Origin: Proteles cristata cristata | Lineage: Eukaryota > Chordata > Mammalia > Carnivora > Hyaenidae | DNA: 64,000 bases | Direction: 5' to 3' | Assembly (NCBI GenBank): GCA_017311185.1 | Contig: JAESUZ010002552.1 | Coordinates: 1,054,001 to 1,118,000, forward strand | In this document: positions 45,740-55,874 of the stretch, piece by piece | Layout: every line of letters starts with the position of its first letter | Position numbering within the stretch: position 1 is the stretch's first letter | The notes under the pieces: model-generated | What the model saw: the letters and a program-made list of their open reading frames with translations, nothing else | What the model was told of the DNA's origin: nothing | Databases searched by the model: none | Translations under genes and position numbers: made by a program

Positions 45740-45845
45740 GTGGGAGTCCCTCAGGTCTACACGAGGTACAGATCCAACCCCAACTCGACCGTCGGCTGGC
45801 TCTTGACCTTGAGAAATCCCTTAGGCTCTCTGAGCTTCAGTTTTA
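45740..45845 (+). mobile_element. MIR SINE remnant
   Basis: 'gctggctcttgaccttgaga' followed by 'aatcccttaggctctctgag' and 'cttcag' matches the MIR core. It ends at an A-rich (AAAG)n run at about 45845-45875. Confidence 0.65.
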
Positions 45846-46029
45846 AAAAAAAGAAAGAAAGAAAGAAAAGAGAAGCATAATTCTACGATACTGTCCCTGC
45901 TTTCGTTACAAATATTTTTCAAGGAAAAAAAGTGAGATATACGTGTAGAATTCTCTGGCATAAAAGTCAACCTGTAAATGCAAAAGAAAAATCATTCTTT
46001 ACTTAAACCCATGTTTATGAGACAAACTA

Positions 46030-46900
46030 TTATGGGCAGGTATTATTCCCGGTGCTGAGGACACAGCAGCAAACAAAACAGCCGAGTCTCTGCTTTTGCG
46101 GAGATTACATTCCATAGGAGGGGAGACAGACAATGGACAAACGAATGGATACACGGTAGGCTAAATTGAGGTAAGTGCTATGGGGCAAAAATAAACCAAG
46201 ATGAGGCAGGTAGGGAGTGCCAGAAGGGAGGGTTGCTATGATTTGTAGGGTGGTTGCAGAGATCCTCAGGATAAGGAATCATTTGAACAGAAGCCTGAAG
46301 GAAGCAAGGAAGAAAGACATATGGTGATCCAGGGAGAGGAAGCATCAGGTGCAAAAGCCCTGGGGCTGAAGCACATTGGGCGTGATGGAGAAAAAGCATG
46401 AAGGTCAGCATGGCTGGAAGAGTGACCAGGATGGAGGGGTTAGGGACCACTGTGCCATGTCACAGACAGAAGGAGAGCAAGAGTGGATGTAGAGAGATCC
46501 GTTAGAAGGTACTACAGTAATCTAGATATGAGATGATGGTTTGGACTGGCTAGAGGCAACGGGGAGCATTCAGGGAGTGGCAGAGTCAAAGGGTTTGTTG
46601 GAGGATTGGATGTGAGGTATGAAGGACAAAGAGAAGTCGAGATGGATTCCAACTGGATCTGAGAAACCAGAGGATGGTGTCACCACTTGCAGTTGGGAAG
46701 GGATTGTGGATGGAGCATTTTTCTTTCAGAGGAGTTCAGGATTCTGTTCTGGGCTTGCTAAGTGGATACGAATGTTACATATATGGGTCTGGAGGTGGAC
46801 GAGACTGGGCCAAGATTGTACATCTGGGAGCTGCCAGTATATAGATATTAAAGCCACAGATCTGGGGCAGATCACATGGGTGCAGGAGTGAAAGGAGAAG
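46030..46900 (-). mobile_element. L2 LINE, antisense, 3' half
   Basis: About 870 bp follows the reversed L2 order: 'gtattattcccggtgctgag', 'ttgcggagattacattccat', 'gcaaaagccctggggctgaa', 'tactacagtaatctagatat', and 'agctgccagtatatagatat' next to the RT active-site region. The minus frames retain scraps of ORF2 with many breaks. It matches the family of the 3545-5950 copy over its 3' part. Confidence 0.75.
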
Positions 46901-47059
46901 GAAGGCAGACCATGCCTGAGCCCCGGAGCATTGCCAGGTTAGGGTCCAGCAGAAGGGACAGCAGAAGGGACTGAGAAGCAGTGTCCCGTGACATATGAGA
47001 ACGAGAAAAGGAAAGCACAACAACCAGTAAGGAAAAACTAAGGACTTCTATCTCACTTT

Positions 47060-47975
47060 TGAATACAGCTGCCCAGATCTCAAATAAAATATTTTGAGCA
47101 ATGAGTAAAAGAATGATACTTCGTAACCAATTTAATAATATAGGCTGATTCAACATTATAATGTGGTTGTCTTGGTACACACCAAAAAAGCATTTGATAC
47201 AATTCTATATAGTTTCTTCATTAAAAAAAAAAAAAAAAATAAGCCTCGAGCAGGAAGAAAATTAAGCTTCCCTAATCCCAGGACTTTCCCAGACCATTAC
47301 CAACATCTCCATTCTGCCTGGAAAGAAAACATGGGTGCCCGTTTTGTTTCAACAAGATTCTGGAGGTGCATCAAGGGCAAAATAAGAAGGCTGGAGAATT
47401 AACAAAAGAAGATTGAAACCAAAGTGTCATTTTCAGATACTGTGATGATCTACCTAGGAAATCCAAAAGAATGACAGGGCACGCTCTTAGATAATAAGAT
47501 TCCAGCATGATGGTTGAATCTCTGAACATCCACTAAAATGCAAAGCTTCCCTCCAGGCCACCACCTTAAAAAAACAAAAAACAAACAAAAAAAAGATATG
47601 CCAAGAAAACCCTCAAAACAAACAACAATAGCAACAACAAAGGTTTCAAGGAATGACTCCAGTAAGATATGAACCCTTGGAAAAACTATAAAACTCTACT
47701 GAGTATCAGAGAAAAGCATCTACAGAAATGGCTGGGAAGTGTACTGTTCCTGGCTGGGAAGTCTCAGCATGGTATAGATGATAGTTCTCCCCAAATTCGA
47801 AGCGACTCTTGTCGAAATCCCAATAGAATTCTACAGAACTTGATCAGCTTACTTGAAATTCATCTGGAAGAGGAGAACCAGAATAGCCGGGCAGTTGTTG
47901 AAAACGAAGTGTGAGCTAGAGGGCTCTCCCCCTACCGGCACGAAATACATGACAATCACATCAGCCTCAGTCCCG
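47060..47975 (+). mobile_element. Old L1 ORF2 fragment
   Basis: The plus frames recall L1 ORF2: 'KKAFDTILYSF' near 47190 (RT palm region), 'DTVMIYLGNPKE' near 47440, and later DNA such as 'gtatagatgatagttctccc' and 'aattcatctggaagaggag'. Frames are broken and A-rich runs lie at 47223 and 47567-47595. It is an ancient fragment and may belong with the L1 at 48935-49800. Confidence 0.7.
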
Positions 47976-47979
47976 AGAA

Positions 47980-48690
47980 CATGATGTCAGCCTGAGACTG
48001 GACAGATAGCACACCGTTCACAGGCATGTGCACAGGGATGTAGGATGACATAAGTAATGACTAGAGGATAGAGTGATAGGTCCCAGGTAGCCCTGGCACA
48101 ACGGCTTGTTGTATTAAGCGACTGCCTGCTGCCCTTAACAGGGAGCTTGACTCAACTAGTCTTCAATAATAAGGAAACATATTGCTTGCATAGGGGAGCC
48201 CAGAGGTACATAAGGTGGTGGTAAGGCCTTGAGGTTGGCCCAAGCCTCTGGTTCTGACTCCATTCTTTAGGCTTTGTTCGTAGTTCACAACCAAGCCCAT
48301 CTCTCCTGATAGCAAGAGTCATAATAACTCCTCGATCCATAGTCACAAACCATGATGTCCAAAGGAAGAAAAGGGGTCCCCCCCTTCTAGGGCTATCTTT
48401 CAGAAGTGACCAAAATATTTTTCCCAGGTGCACTCAGTAAACTTCCCCTCACCTTAAGCAGGCCATACTGCTGATCCTGAACTAATCACCATGACTGACA
48501 TGGTCCCATGGTCTGATGTATAGGCAAGGTGTCTGGGATTACACCTAAACTAATGAGATCCAGCCCCAAAGCCCAGGGGACAAACAGGGGTGGGATAGAT
48601 CCCGAAATGAGAATCTAGGGGAAGTGGAAATAATGGCCATGGAAGCTATCGATTTGGAAGAAATAAAGTTAGAGCCTACCTTCCACCATA
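47980..48690. other. Intervening DNA between L1 parts, unassigned
   Basis: About 700 bp with no firm repeat match and no exon. If the flanking L1 pieces are one element, this would be a later insertion or rearranged DNA. I see no bracketing duplication. Confidence 0.35.
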
Positions 48691-48706
48691 ACAAACCAAT
48701 ACATTT

Positions 48707-48916
48707 CCTATAATGTTGTTTTTTTGTTTTTTTGTTTTTTTGTTTTTTTTGAGGGAGGGAGGGAGAGACAGAGATAGAGAGATTGAGAATCAAAAGCAGG
48801 CTCCAGGCTCTGAGCTGTCAGCACAGAGCCAGACCTGGGTCTTGAACCCACAAACTGCGAGATCATGACCTGAGCTGAAGTTGGATGGTTAACTGACTGA
48901 GCCACCCATGCGCCCC
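48707..48916 (-). mobile_element. Felid SINE, antisense, (TTTTTTTG)n tail
   Basis: The reversed tail has become repeated T7G-type units (48718-48750). The body 'gagctgtcagcacagagcca' and a head ending 'gagccacccatgcgcccc' follow. A perfect 16-bp target-site duplication 'acaaaccaatacattt' is at 48691-48706 and 48917-48932. Confidence 0.96.
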
Positions 48917-48934
48917 ACAAACCAATACATTTCA

Positions 48935-49526
48935 AGATGACTAAGCTTCACAAGCAAGGGGAACACTATACAAATATTCAAAGAAAATTAGAAAAACATA
49001 GAACCTTGGGGTACGGAAGACCTTCTTAGGGAAGACACAATAAAACCAAAACCATGAAAGAAAAGGATTGATAAATTGTGTCAGAATTAATTTTTTTCTG
49101 CCTGATGAAGAAAAAAACCATAAACAAAGTTAAAAGGTAATTGACACACTGGGAGAAATATGTGAAATATGCATAACAGATGTGAATTAATATCCAGGTT
49201 GTATAAAGAGCTTCTGCAGAAATGATAAGAATAAGCAAAAAATAAGAACAAGTAATACATAGAAAATGAAAGATAAATAAGCAGGGAACATATAAAAATT
49301 GTTTATTATAAATCAGGGAAACTCATATCAAGTATTTTATTTTGGCAAAAAATTAACACTCGATTAATAATATCGAGTGTTCAAGGGGGTGTGGGGAGAT
49401 AGGAAGTCTGACACATGGCTGTCAGGAGTATAAATTGGCAAAGAGTATTTATTCAAATTAAATATGCACTTACCTTTCTACCAGGAATTCTACTTGTACG
49501 TGTCTCTCCTAGCAAATTTTAAATAA

Positions 49527-49581
<55 letters not shown>

Positions 49582-49800
49582 GTATATGTGCATACAATGT
49601 ATACATGTATAATCTTATTTAGCTGTTACAAAATGACTAGTTCTATAGGTAGTGAAATTGAAATCTGTCCAAGGCATATGGTTAAGTAAAAAAGTGAAAA
49701 GAGCAAATTGTAAGCCGTAATACCACATTTTACCATTTATGCAAAAAATAGAAGACCCAACATGTTTTTATTTGTGCATATATGTGAAATGTACAGGAGC
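48935..49800 (+). mobile_element. Ancient L1 (L1M-like) 3' end
   Basis: Sense-strand L1 blocks run in order: 'gacacactgggagaaatatg', 'tccaggttgtataaagagct', 'gggaaactcatatcaagta', 'gtgtggggagataggaagtc' and 'accacattttaccatttatg' near the end. It is strongly diverged, without readable ORFs, and interrupted by the (CA)n at 49531. Confidence 0.7.
49531..49580. repeat. (CA)n microsatellite, 25 units
   Basis: A pure CA run of 50 bp lies inside the old L1. It is expected to be polymorphic. Confidence 0.97.
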
Positions 49801-49991
49801 CTGTCTATAAGGATGAATACCAGTCTACCAATGACCACTAGCAAAGACCTGGGAGTGGCGGGGGGTGGGGGGGATGGTGGGTGGGGAAGGGAGCTCTTTG
49901 GTTTTATCATACTATGTGGATGTGGACTTTTTTTCCACCTGTTTGTCACTCACATGCCCACTTTTTGTCATGCTAAAAAAGAGGTATTTAA

Positions 49992-50221
49992 GGGGCGCCT
50001 GGGTGGCTTAGTCGGTTAAGCGTCCGACTTTCGCTTGGGTCATGATCTCGCGGTTCGTGGGTTCGAGCCCCGCGTCGGGCTCTGTGCTGACTGCCAGCTC
50101 GGAGCCTGGAGCCTGTTTCAGTCTGTGACTCCCTCTCTCTCTGACCCTCCCCTGTTCACGCTGTCTGTCTCTCTCTCTCCTAGAAATAAATAAAACATTT
50201 TTAAAAAATTAAAAAAAAAAA
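49992..50221 (+). mobile_element. Felid SINE, very young copy
   Basis: Intact head, A box 'TGGCTTAGTCGG', B box 'GGTTCGAGCCC' and all CpGs of the 'gagccccgcgtcgggctc' block are present, with young-type body and tail. The target-site duplication 'aaaaaagaggtatttaa' is perfect over 17 bp (49975-49991 and 50222-50238). It differs from the copy at 53558 by only a handful of bases. Confidence 0.97.
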
Positions 50222-50564
50222 AAAAAAGAGGTATTTAAGAGGTGTGACAGTTTCTTTCCCACAGAGGAATGCTACACCTGCCACCGTAAGAGCAGCTGCA
50301 GACCAGTTAGCTGTGGAACATGCTATGTGGATTTTTAAATGTAACTGCATATATCGCTGCATAATTAAAAAGAACTGTGAACATCTCATTGTTCCTGCCT
50401 GCATTTGCCGAGGGCATGCTATACGCACATCCTGGCTCTCTCGCTCTTATTCTGCTCCTCAGATGAAGGAAGAACAGGTTCCCAGCTCTTCTCTGCCAGG
50501 GTTTCTGGGGAAACTGGGGAAGCCTGTGAATTCCCAGAAGCTCCGAAGGGCCGGGCAGGTTTGG

Positions 50565-50755
50565 TTGCAAAGCATATGGACGTTGCAGCCAGAAGACTTC
50601 CAAGTCTGAATTGTGTCTCCCTTCTTGCTAGCTACACAACCAAAGTCAAACTGCTCTCTGTGCCTCAGTGTTTCTATCTGGAAAGAGGGTGAACTAATAT
50701 AAACGCCTGCCTTGCAGGGCTCTTGATAGGATTAAATGGAAATGAAGACTATTGG
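50565..50755 (+). mobile_element. MIR SINE remnant
   Basis: Sense MIR blocks: 'ttgcagccagaagacttcca', 'gctctctgtgcctcagtgtt' and 'gccttgcagggctcttgat' followed by 'aggattaaatgg'. Confidence 0.8.
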
Positions 50756-50770
50756 AGGTTACAAAAATAT

Positions 50771-50978
50771 ATTTTTTAATGTTTATTTATTTTTGAAAGA
50801 GAGAGAGACAGCGTGAGTGGGAGTGGGGCAGAGAGAGGGAGACACAGAATCTGAAGACAGGCTCCAGGCTCTGAGCTGTCAGCACAGAGCCTGACTCGGG
50901 GCTCGAACCCATGAACCGTGAGATCACGACCTGAGCCGAAGTCGAACGCTTAATCGACTGAGCCACCCAGGCCCCCCT
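50771..50978 (-). mobile_element. Felid SINE, antisense
   Basis: The reversed tail 'ttttttaatgtttatttatt' and head ending 'gactgagccacccaggcccc' enclose 'gagctgtcagcacagagcct'. Target-site duplication 'aaaaatat' lies at 50763-50770 and 50979-50986. Confidence 0.94.
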
Positions 50979-50989
50979 AAAAATATTTC

Positions 50990-51960
50990 TAAGTGTGAAA
51001 ACACTACTCTACCTCCAGGTTTAGGGGTTGTCTGTTCTTCCCAAACACCTGTTTCTTCCCTTCCCTAGCATGGGGAGCAGAGCTGGGTCTTAATTCCCTC
51101 CTCCTGCCTTCTCACTCTCCATGTGTACTCAGCAGAGCTGGACACTGCGGGGAGGGGGGCATGGGGGACAATGGCCCCTGGTCTAATCTCTGTGAGAAAG
51201 TCTTTGTTCTCTCCAGTTCTCATCCATACACCTGTTAGCAAACCACTAGGGAAGGCCTGCCTCTGGGCGGCTAGCAGGTCCCAGGGCCCCAAGCCTGGTA
51301 GGGGCTGAGTTGCTCTTTCCTCTCTCTATGGGCTTCCTCGAGGCCAGCTGTGAAAAGTCTTCCAAACGAAACCAAAGAGAGCAGATGTTTAGGAACGCTT
51401 TGCTCCTCACTCCTCCTCGGCCCCCCGGCCTTCATTCATACCTGGTCCTCAAGGAGGAGCCAACTCCCCAGATGCGGCTCCTCTACTCCTGGTCCTTCTG
51501 GGAGGGCAGACAGGGAGGGAGAGGGAGAGAAAAATCACTCCCGGCCTCTCCCAGTCTATTGGCGACCTGGTCACCGCCCCCTGTCTCTCAAGATGTAGCT
51601 AGGGAGGCAGACGCGGAAGCAGTGTCCTGCCCAGATGGCTCTTCTCCACTCCATAGCCTGTCTCTCTCCTCCAAAAGACATGTCAATCACCAGTGAGCCC
51701 CATGTTCTCCCCTCTCTCCGCCTGGGACCAAGCAAAACAGGAGGCCAGACAATGCTGAGCGCAGAGCCCCTCCGTTTTCTCCATCCTTCCTCCCCTGCCT
51801 GCTCCCCAAGAGGCACACAAAACACACAGCCAGCAGCGTGTGCAGAGAGGCACGCGCGCATCCCCAGGCACCCCGCGCACGGTCTGCTGAACTAAAGTCC
51901 TGCTCTCTGCCTCCAGCCTTTGGCCAGGAGGGCACCTTTACTTAAAGACACCCAAGATAA
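50990..51960. other. Single-copy-like DNA, no gene seen
   Basis: Several overlapping short frames cover 51310-51935 on both strands, which is a sign of GC-rich composition and not of coding. No repeat is recognised. Confidence 0.4.
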
Positions 51961-51969
51961 AAGAGTCTA

Positions 51970-52215
51970 TCACCTTGACTTACCCTTTCAGGCCTGGCTC
52001 AAGCATCATAGCCTCTATGAAGCCCTCCAGAGACCCCCTGCTTCCCCTCAGTATACCTCCACTTGTACCACGAAAAGCATCAGTGCTAGAACGTACTTTA
52101 CGGCATTTCGGTTTATGCCATCTATCTGTCTTCCCTCCACATTGTGCCATTTGTATCTAAAACCTCTATACTTAACACAGTGGTGTCACGTGTTAGACCC
52201 TCACTGATGGATGGA
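51970..52215 (+). mobile_element. L2 LINE fragment, sense
   Basis: 'ttcaggcctggctcaagcat' and 'tctatgaagccctccagaga' match the L2 block 'aaggcccagctcaaatg..cctcc..gaagcct'. 'ttaacacagtggtgtcacgt' lies near its end. A short (GGAT)n-like run follows at 52207-52236. Confidence 0.6.
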
Positions 52216-52239
52216 CAGACGGACGGATGGAAGGAAAGC

Positions 52240-53535
52240 CTTCTCAGCGCATTCACCCCCACTTTTCAGAAGTAATATATCAAAACTCCCTCCTGTTTCT
52301 CACTCCCTCAACATTCAAAGCTCTGTTGGTCTACAGTCATATAGAATATTCTGTAGATACTACAGAACTTGACAGGCCAGTGGTTTCCTCCCTTTGGGGG
52401 AGCCCAAGTCTCTTTGAGAGAAAGAGGCAAACTTGAGAAAAATGTTATAAATGCACTTGTTATAAATGCACCATTTTCTCAGGAAGAGGCTTGCAGGCAC
52501 TCTTGAAGGGCACCCCTGGGATATTCCAGGCATCCAGGCACCCAGGTGCAGAACCCTGTCTTGGTGATCTAGACACCCACCTGTAAGATCTTGGACTCAT
52601 CAAATGGTGGGAAATGGGTAGGCATCCAGTCTATTGACTCTCACAGTCTGAAGATAATTCCAGAGAATCCCTCACTTCATTTTTCTCGAAAGCATATACA
52701 TACCCATTGCTCATAAAGCAAGGGCATGGGGGCTCTGAATTTTATATTGACAATAAACAGGTCTCTCCTTTGGGCTAAACTATTTTGTCCTGAAAACAGT
52801 GTGTCTGATAGAACTTCGGATTCTCTGGATAGTGTCCCCCATAGGAAGCCCTGGGCTGGTACCCATCTTGTACGCACCCCAACACAAATGGCAGGAAGAT
52901 GGTGGCTGCTCTCCTCGGCCTCGGTGAGATCTCTGGCCCAATGTTGTGAATTTCAAGTTCAGAGTCAGAGGCCCTTATCAACTGAATCCGCCAGCACAGT
53001 GTGTAGCCAGAAGCCTGGTGGCAGGAGGCAGGCGGGACTCGGCCCTTCTTGGCTGCAAAAAAGCAATGAGGTTGAACTTCATATTTATTGATCACAGCGT
53101 CTCTAGACCTTTACTATCATTTAACTCTCGCTTCTAACCAAATCCCTTTTATCTCTTTTTGCCAACCTCACTGCCCAAAATCGTTTTTTCCCTCACACCG
53201 TAAACACATTTCCATTTCAGTGCACAGCTAGTCTGCTGCCAGAGCTCTCTCTGTGTTTATTTGCCTTCCCTCTCCAAGAATGTCCTCAGCACAGGGAAGG
53301 ATTACAGGGAGGGGTGGCCTGGAAGGGGTTAAACTGATCCGGTAAAAAAATCTTGTACGTTCTCAATTTCAAGAGGCGAGCCGCACAAGGAACCTAGAAA
53401 CTATGGCTAAATTCAAAGGTAATTTCTTTTGAGTTTGGGCTCAGTTGGGGGGGTCTTTCCATATGAAAATGAAAAGACAATCGTGTGTCTGGATGGTCCG
53501 GGAATGATGAGCATTGGGGGGAAAAATTGACACGA
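52240..53535. other. Single-copy-like DNA, nothing firmly recognised
   Basis: No repeat or exon is supported. The stretch 53215-53440 is non-repetitive and AT-balanced. It might be conserved. Confidence 0.4.
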
Positions 53536-53557
53536 ACATTGAGAATTAAAAACTAAA

Positions 53558-53797
53558 GGGGCGCCTGGGTGGCTTAGTCGGTTAAGCGTCCGACTTTCGC
53601 TTAGGTCATGATCTCGCGGTTCGTGGGTTCGAGCCCCGCGTCGGGCTCTGTGTTGACTTCCAGCTCGGAGCCTGGAGCCTGTTTCAGTCTGTGACTCCCT
53701 CTCACTCTGACCCTCCCCTGCTCACGCTCTCTCTCTCTCTCTCCTAGAAATAAATAAAAAAAAAAATTAAAAAATAAATAAATAAAATAAAATAAAA
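53558..53797 (+). mobile_element. Felid SINE, very young copy
   Basis: Young-type subfamily with intact Pol III boxes and CpGs and an A-rich tail with AAAT and AAAAT units. The 17-bp target-site duplication 'gagaattaaaaactaaa' is perfect (53541-53557 and 53798-53814), which argues for a recent insertion. Confidence 0.97.
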
Positions 53798-54012
53798 GAG
53801 AATTAAAAACTAAAATAATAAAGTCAAAACTCAGAGACTAATCTCCCAGTCTCCTTTCTACCCCATCCTCCTTATTTGGACCCACTTCATGCCGGGACCC
53901 CAGGCAAAGGATCACGTAAAGAAACAGGCTACATGAAGTCGCCCTCGCTTCCTCTAAGTTCTCTTGGTAGGTCTGACCTATCTCCTAAGGAGGTTAAAAT
54001 GTGCTGTATCTT

Positions 54013-54236
54013 GGGGCACCTGGGTGGCTCAGTCAGTTAAGCGTCTGACTTCGGCTCAGGTCATGATCTCACGGTTTGTGGGTTCAAGCCCCACGTTGAG
54101 CTCTGTGCTGACAGCTCAGAGCCTGGAGCCTGTTTCAGATTCTGTGTCTCCCTCTCTCTCTGCCCCTCCCCCACTCATGCCACTCCCCCACTGTCTCTCT
54201 CTGTCTCAAAATTAAATTAAAATTTAATTTTAATTT
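54013..54236 (+). mobile_element. Felid SINE
   Basis: It starts 'GGGGCACCTGGGTGGCTCAG' and carries 'GCTCTGTGCTGACAGCTCAG' and a tail of 'aaattaaattaaaatttaat' type. It is only 216 bp from the previous SINE and in the same orientation. No clean duplication is seen. Confidence 0.93.
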
Positions 54237-54239
54237 CTT

Positions 54240-55540
54240 TTGGGAAGAAATCTCGGAGGCCCCCCTGCCCTCTCTTGCTGAACTCTGTGTTAGGCCAGAG
54301 AAGGCACTGTTGGTGTTGGCCCGTCACAGCACTCAGTATGCGCACCTCCAAGAGCTGCTGGGAGCCCTCCCTTACCTCCGCCCCCTGAAGGTACTATGTT
54401 CTTAGGCTCCTCCCAGCCCCAGAGCGCAGGCAGAACACAGTGTGAGCCATCCCCCCACTCCAGGGTCGGGGGGCAGAGGAGGGAACTGGATTTGCTAGGT
54501 GCCACCAGAAAGCAACTTCATTCTGCTATTTCTCCATAGCCCCTTCAAGCACGATCTTTCCTGACCATTGGAGGATCTCTTAGAAAATCCTCATAGCTTC
54601 TGGAGCAGACTCTCAATTAAAAAAAAAAAAAAAAAAAAGGCCAAGTCAATCTAATATCAGAGCTTCCTGTTCGTATCCTACCTGAAACTCCCATCCACCA
54701 GGTTGCCCTGCTTAAGCTGCAAATCTGAAGGTGCAGGGGGCGGGGGGGAGCACAGGGTAGCCAGTTTTATCACTGTGTTCTCACTCTGCTCTTCCTCCAC
54801 TCATGTCTGCTGTTGGGAGTCCCCTCAATGTCAGCTGGGGTGCAGATGGGGCAGTGGGGGAGGGGAGGGGAAGAGGAACAGCCAGGGAAGTTCTCACTTG
54901 ACTTGTAGGATAGTAATACCTCATCGTCCATGCTCTGTGGACACGGCACGTTCCAAATGCCAAGGCTTTCTCTTGACAGGGACTCATGTGTGTTCTCTCA
55001 CTTGTGAGTCCCTTGATGTGGGTGACACTTTCTCTACAGGTGGCTTCTGGCCCCCACCTCCCCCAGTCCTGCAGCCGAGGGCACACTCCAGCCTCTAACA
55101 CAGGTGCGAAGGCTTCCAAGTTCCCAGCATCCCTCTGCATGGCCGACACCAGCCCAGGGGAGGTAGGGTCTCTCTCTGGGCCCCACCAGCCACTGGGAGG
55201 AAGCAGTTTGAGGCCACCATGTCCCTCTCTGCCCAGCATCCACAGGCCCGGCCAGCCAGAGCCTCTCACCTTTAGACCTTCTCAGGCCTTAGCCAAGCTC
55301 TTGAGTGGCTCTCTTCGTGTTCCTTCATTTGGGTAGGTGGATTGGAAGCTGAGGGTCACACAGCCAGTTACTCAAAGCCTTTCCCTGGGTGGCGGGGTGG
55401 GCACAGTTCTCAGCTTCAGAGTCTCGACCATACCCTTCTTCCCAGACACCTTAGTTGGCTTTCCTACTGCTCAGCCCAAGTGTGTGAGGGCCCACCTTCT
55501 CGGGCCCTCACTCACTCATTCACCCAAAGCCATTCCAAGA
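54240..55540. other. Single-copy-like DNA with an A20 run
   Basis: A pure A-run lies at 54619-54638. I looked for a retrocopy ending there but saw no matching flanking duplication. The antisense frame 55269-54781 (162 codons) has no domain. Confidence 0.4.
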
Positions 55541-55544
55541 GCAC

Positions 55545-55871
55545 TTAGCTCAGGCTGCCCTCACAAAACACTGTAGAGTGAGTAGCTTAAGCAACAGAAA
55601 TTTAGTCTCGCAGTCCTGGAGGCCAGAGAGTCCAAGACGAAGATGTCAGCAAGGGAGTTTCCTTCTGAGATCTCTCTCTGGACTTGTAGGTGGCCGCCAT
55701 CTTGCTGTGCACACCCATGACAGGGGCAGAGGGGAGAATCCCCTCAGGGGGTCCACCCTCATTACCTCATCTAACCCTATTATCTCCCAAGACCTCATTT
55801 CTAAATACCATCACATTGGCAGTTAGGGCTTCAACATGTGACTCTGGGGGACACAAACACATTCGGTCCCT
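55545..55871 (-). mobile_element. MLT1-type solitary LTR, antisense
   Basis: The order 'ttagctcaggctgccctcac', 'agcttaagcaacagaaattt', 'cgcagtcctggaggccagag', 'taggtggccgccatcttgct', 'gacctcatttctaaatacca' and 'gttagggcttcaacatgtga' matches a reversed MLT1 (ERVL-MaLR) LTR. No internal region is attached. The copy is old but nearly complete. It carries no open frame. Confidence 0.88.
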
Positions 55872-55874
55872 GAC

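Noticed and set aside
54619..54638. A20 run as the end of a processed pseudogene
   Set aside because: No upstream coding similarity, no clear poly-A hexamer and no flanking duplication were found.
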